From: a bacterium
GTDB taxonomy: Bacteria > Verrucomicrobiota > Verrucomicrobiae > Opitutales > Opitutaceae
Direction: 5' to 3'
Assembly: GCA_021780625.1 (NCBI GenBank)
Contig: JAJXYI010000693.1
Coordinates: forward strand, 1 to 7,453
DNA: 7,453 nt
In this document: positions 6,996 through 7,453 of the stretch, in pieces
How positions within the stretch are numbered: the first letter of the stretch is position 1
Layout: each line of letters begins with the position of its first letter
Translations under genes and position numbers: made by a program
The notes under the pieces: generated by a model
Databases searched by the model: none
The model's input: the letters and a program-made list of their open reading frames with translations, nothing else
Told to the model about the DNA's origin: nothing

Positions 6996-7032
6996 GGTGG
7001 AAGGGGGACAGGGTTGGATCAAGTTGCCCCGG

Positions 7033-7046
7033 GCGGACTGTTCCGC
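7033..7046. promoter_or_regulatory. Inverted repeat GCGGA-CTGT-TCCGC, candidate operator half of a set
   Basis: Five-base perfect arms flank a four-base spacer. The core CGGACTGTTCCG differs from the sites at 7059-7073 and 7308-7318 by one extra T. It lies about 38-51 bases upstream of the esterase ATG, a suitable place for a repressor or activator site. The regulator is not identified. Confidence 0.35.
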
Positions 7047-7058
7047 AACCTGCCGGGT

Positions 7059-7073
7059 CTCGGACAGTCCGAG
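7059..7073. promoter_or_regulatory. 15-base perfect palindrome CTCGGACAGTCCGAG, candidate operator
   Basis: Seven-base arms mirror around a single central A. The inner 11 bases, CGGACAGTCCG, recur in reverse-complement form at 7308-7318, and a variant lies at 7033-7046. Centres of the two nearer sites are about 26-27 bases apart. The symmetry, repetition and position 64-78 bases upstream of the esterase start suggest binding by a dimeric regulator. The plus-strand RNA could also fold into a tight hairpin, but no U-run follows, so a terminator is less likely. Confidence 0.45.
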
Positions 7074-7242
7074 GTCCTGTGCTGGCGTATCGAGGATTAG
7101 GAGACAATGTCCCGTGGATGCCCCGCGGCGGGCGTTGCCGGGCCACCGCCTTGTCCTCGCCCGAATGTAACGAGGTGTAGGTAAAGTTAGGATACGTGAT
7201 TCATCGCGTCACCGAAATGCCTGTCGCAACATGATGGAGGGC

Positions 7243-7276
7243 GCATACTAACAAAAACATTCGAAAGTTTGATTCT
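7243..7276 (-). promoter_or_regulatory. AT-rich patch, possible promoter area
   Basis: This stretch is clearly richer in A and T than its surroundings. On the minus strand it contains TAGTAT (7250-7245), a fair -10-like hexamer, preceded by a T-run. No good TTGACA-like hexamer stands 16-18 bases upstream (the bases there read ATCAAA). It lies between the far palindrome (7308-7318) and the near pair (7033-7073), consistent with a promoter that would leave a leader of roughly 240 bases. Confidence 0.25.
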
Positions 7277-7307
7277 TCCCCGGATGATCGCACCGGGAGG
7301 CGTTTGT

Positions 7308-7318
7308 CGGACTGTCCG
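7308..7318. promoter_or_regulatory. 11-base palindrome CGGACTGTCCG, distal copy of the candidate operator
   Basis: This is the exact reverse complement of the inner 11 bases of the palindrome at 7059-7073, about 247 bases away centre to centre. The arms CGGAC and GTCCG are perfect. The distance would allow looping between distal and proximal sites, which is speculation. Confidence 0.4.
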
Positions 7319-7325
7319 TAAATGC

Positions 7326-7344
7326 GGGGTTTTGCAGAAACCCC
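7326..7344. repeat. Inverted repeat GGGGTTT/AAACCCC
   Basis: Seven-base perfect arms enclose the five-base loop TGCAG. It stands eight bases from the CGGACTGTCCG site. Neither strand has a T-run after the stem, so an intrinsic terminator is not supported. It may be a protein site or an RNA stem of an upstream transcript. Confidence 0.4.
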
Positions 7345-7369
7345 GATCAGGTCCGACGTTTCGCCCTGC

Positions 7370-7413
7370 CCTGTTAGCACAGGTGTCGCCGGTTGTGGCC
7401 GGCGTCCGCCTGT
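7370..7413. repeat. Nested inverted repeats with three CCTGT/ACAGG arms
   Basis: CCTGT (7370-7374), ACAGG (7379-7383) and CCTGT (7409-7413) can pair in two exclusive ways: a small CCTGT-TAGC-ACAGG palindrome (7370-7383), or a longer hairpin (7379-7413) that also contains CGCCGG (7387-7392) paired with CCGGCG (7399-7404) around TTGTGG. This could act as a switchable RNA structure or as overlapping protein sites. No downstream T-run or gene start supports a specific mechanism. Confidence 0.35.
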
Positions 7414-7453
7414 TGTCCCCACATCCCCACCTACCCAACAAACCGCATGCTGT

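Larger units (their letters stand above)
6996..7453. other. Non-coding upstream region of the cluster
   Basis: No protein of recognisable family is encoded here: the minus-strand frames (about 84 codons from 7441 and 73 codons from 7422) have odd composition and match no motif I know. The region contains several inverted repeats and one AT-rich patch (7243-7276), and is best read as the leader, promoter and control region of the CE12-GH28-rhaT transcript. An ATG on the plus strand at 7449-7451 starts only three bases before the right edge; a divergent gene there is possible but cannot be judged. Confidence 0.6.

Noticed and set aside
7059..7077. Intrinsic terminator at the 15-base palindrome
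   Set aside because: The stem is strong, but no T-run follows on either strand and it lies directly upstream of a gene start, so an operator is the better reading.
5733..7100. 455-codon open frame on the plus strand, opposite the esterase
   Set aside because: Low-complexity Gly/Ala/Asp-rich translation with no family motif; the minus strand carries intact SGNH blocks and a signal peptide.
7187..7441. 84-codon minus-strand frame upstream of the esterase
   Set aside because: No signal peptide, domain or familiar motif, and it spans the inverted repeats; more likely chance in a non-coding region.

Overview
The window is a high-GC bacterial segment in which every supportable gene lies on the minus strand. 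Read right to left, the order is: a secreted rhamnogalacturonan acetylesterase (CE12), a secreted polygalacturonase/rhamnogalacturonase-type hydrolase (GH28), an L-rhamnose:H+ symporter (RhaT), a secreted alpha-L-rhamnosidase-type hydrolase (GH106), and the first 91 codons of a rhamnogalacturonan lyase-like protein (PL4 type) cut off by the left edge. Together they form a pectin rhamnogalacturonan-I (RG-I) utilisation locus. The high GC, the use of an RhaT permease with no SusC/SusD pair in view, and the abundance of secreted GH106/GH28/CE12/PL enzymes suggest a saprophytic Verrucomicrobiota member, perhaps Opitutaceae. That taxonomic guess is inference; no marker gene is present.

Layout. 6996-7453 is a 458-base non-coding region with several inverted repeats, including three related CGGAC-type palindromes, and probably carries the promoter and control sites of the cluster. 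5739-6995 is the CE12 esterase. Its last 11 bases overlap the start of the GH28 gene (4307-5749), which is followed 13 bases later by rhaT (3127-4293). These three genes are almost certainly one transcript. A 178-base gap (2949-3126) follows, with a hairpin, two short palindromes and a dispersed-type CACAGAG repeat. Then come GH106 (303-2948) and, 27 bases on, the truncated lyase (from 275), probably a second transcription unit or a continuation of the first.

How the genes fit together (family knowledge plus inference): the esterase strips acetyl groups from the RG-I backbone. The PL4-type lyase and the GH28 enzyme cut the alternating rhamnose/galacturonic acid chain. GH106 releases terminal L-rhamnose, and RhaT brings the free sugar into the cell. 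All four enzymes have apparent signal peptides, so depolymerisation happens outside the cytoplasm. No rhamnose or galacturonate catabolic gene, galacturonate transporter or regulator is inside the window.

No mobile element, CRISPR array or RNA gene was recognised. No wholly new system is evident. The most noteworthy points are the repeated palindrome upstream of the cluster, the CACAGAG repeat, a Glu in place of the usual Asp of the esterase catalytic block, and the lack of clear Shine-Dalgarno sequences at all five starts.
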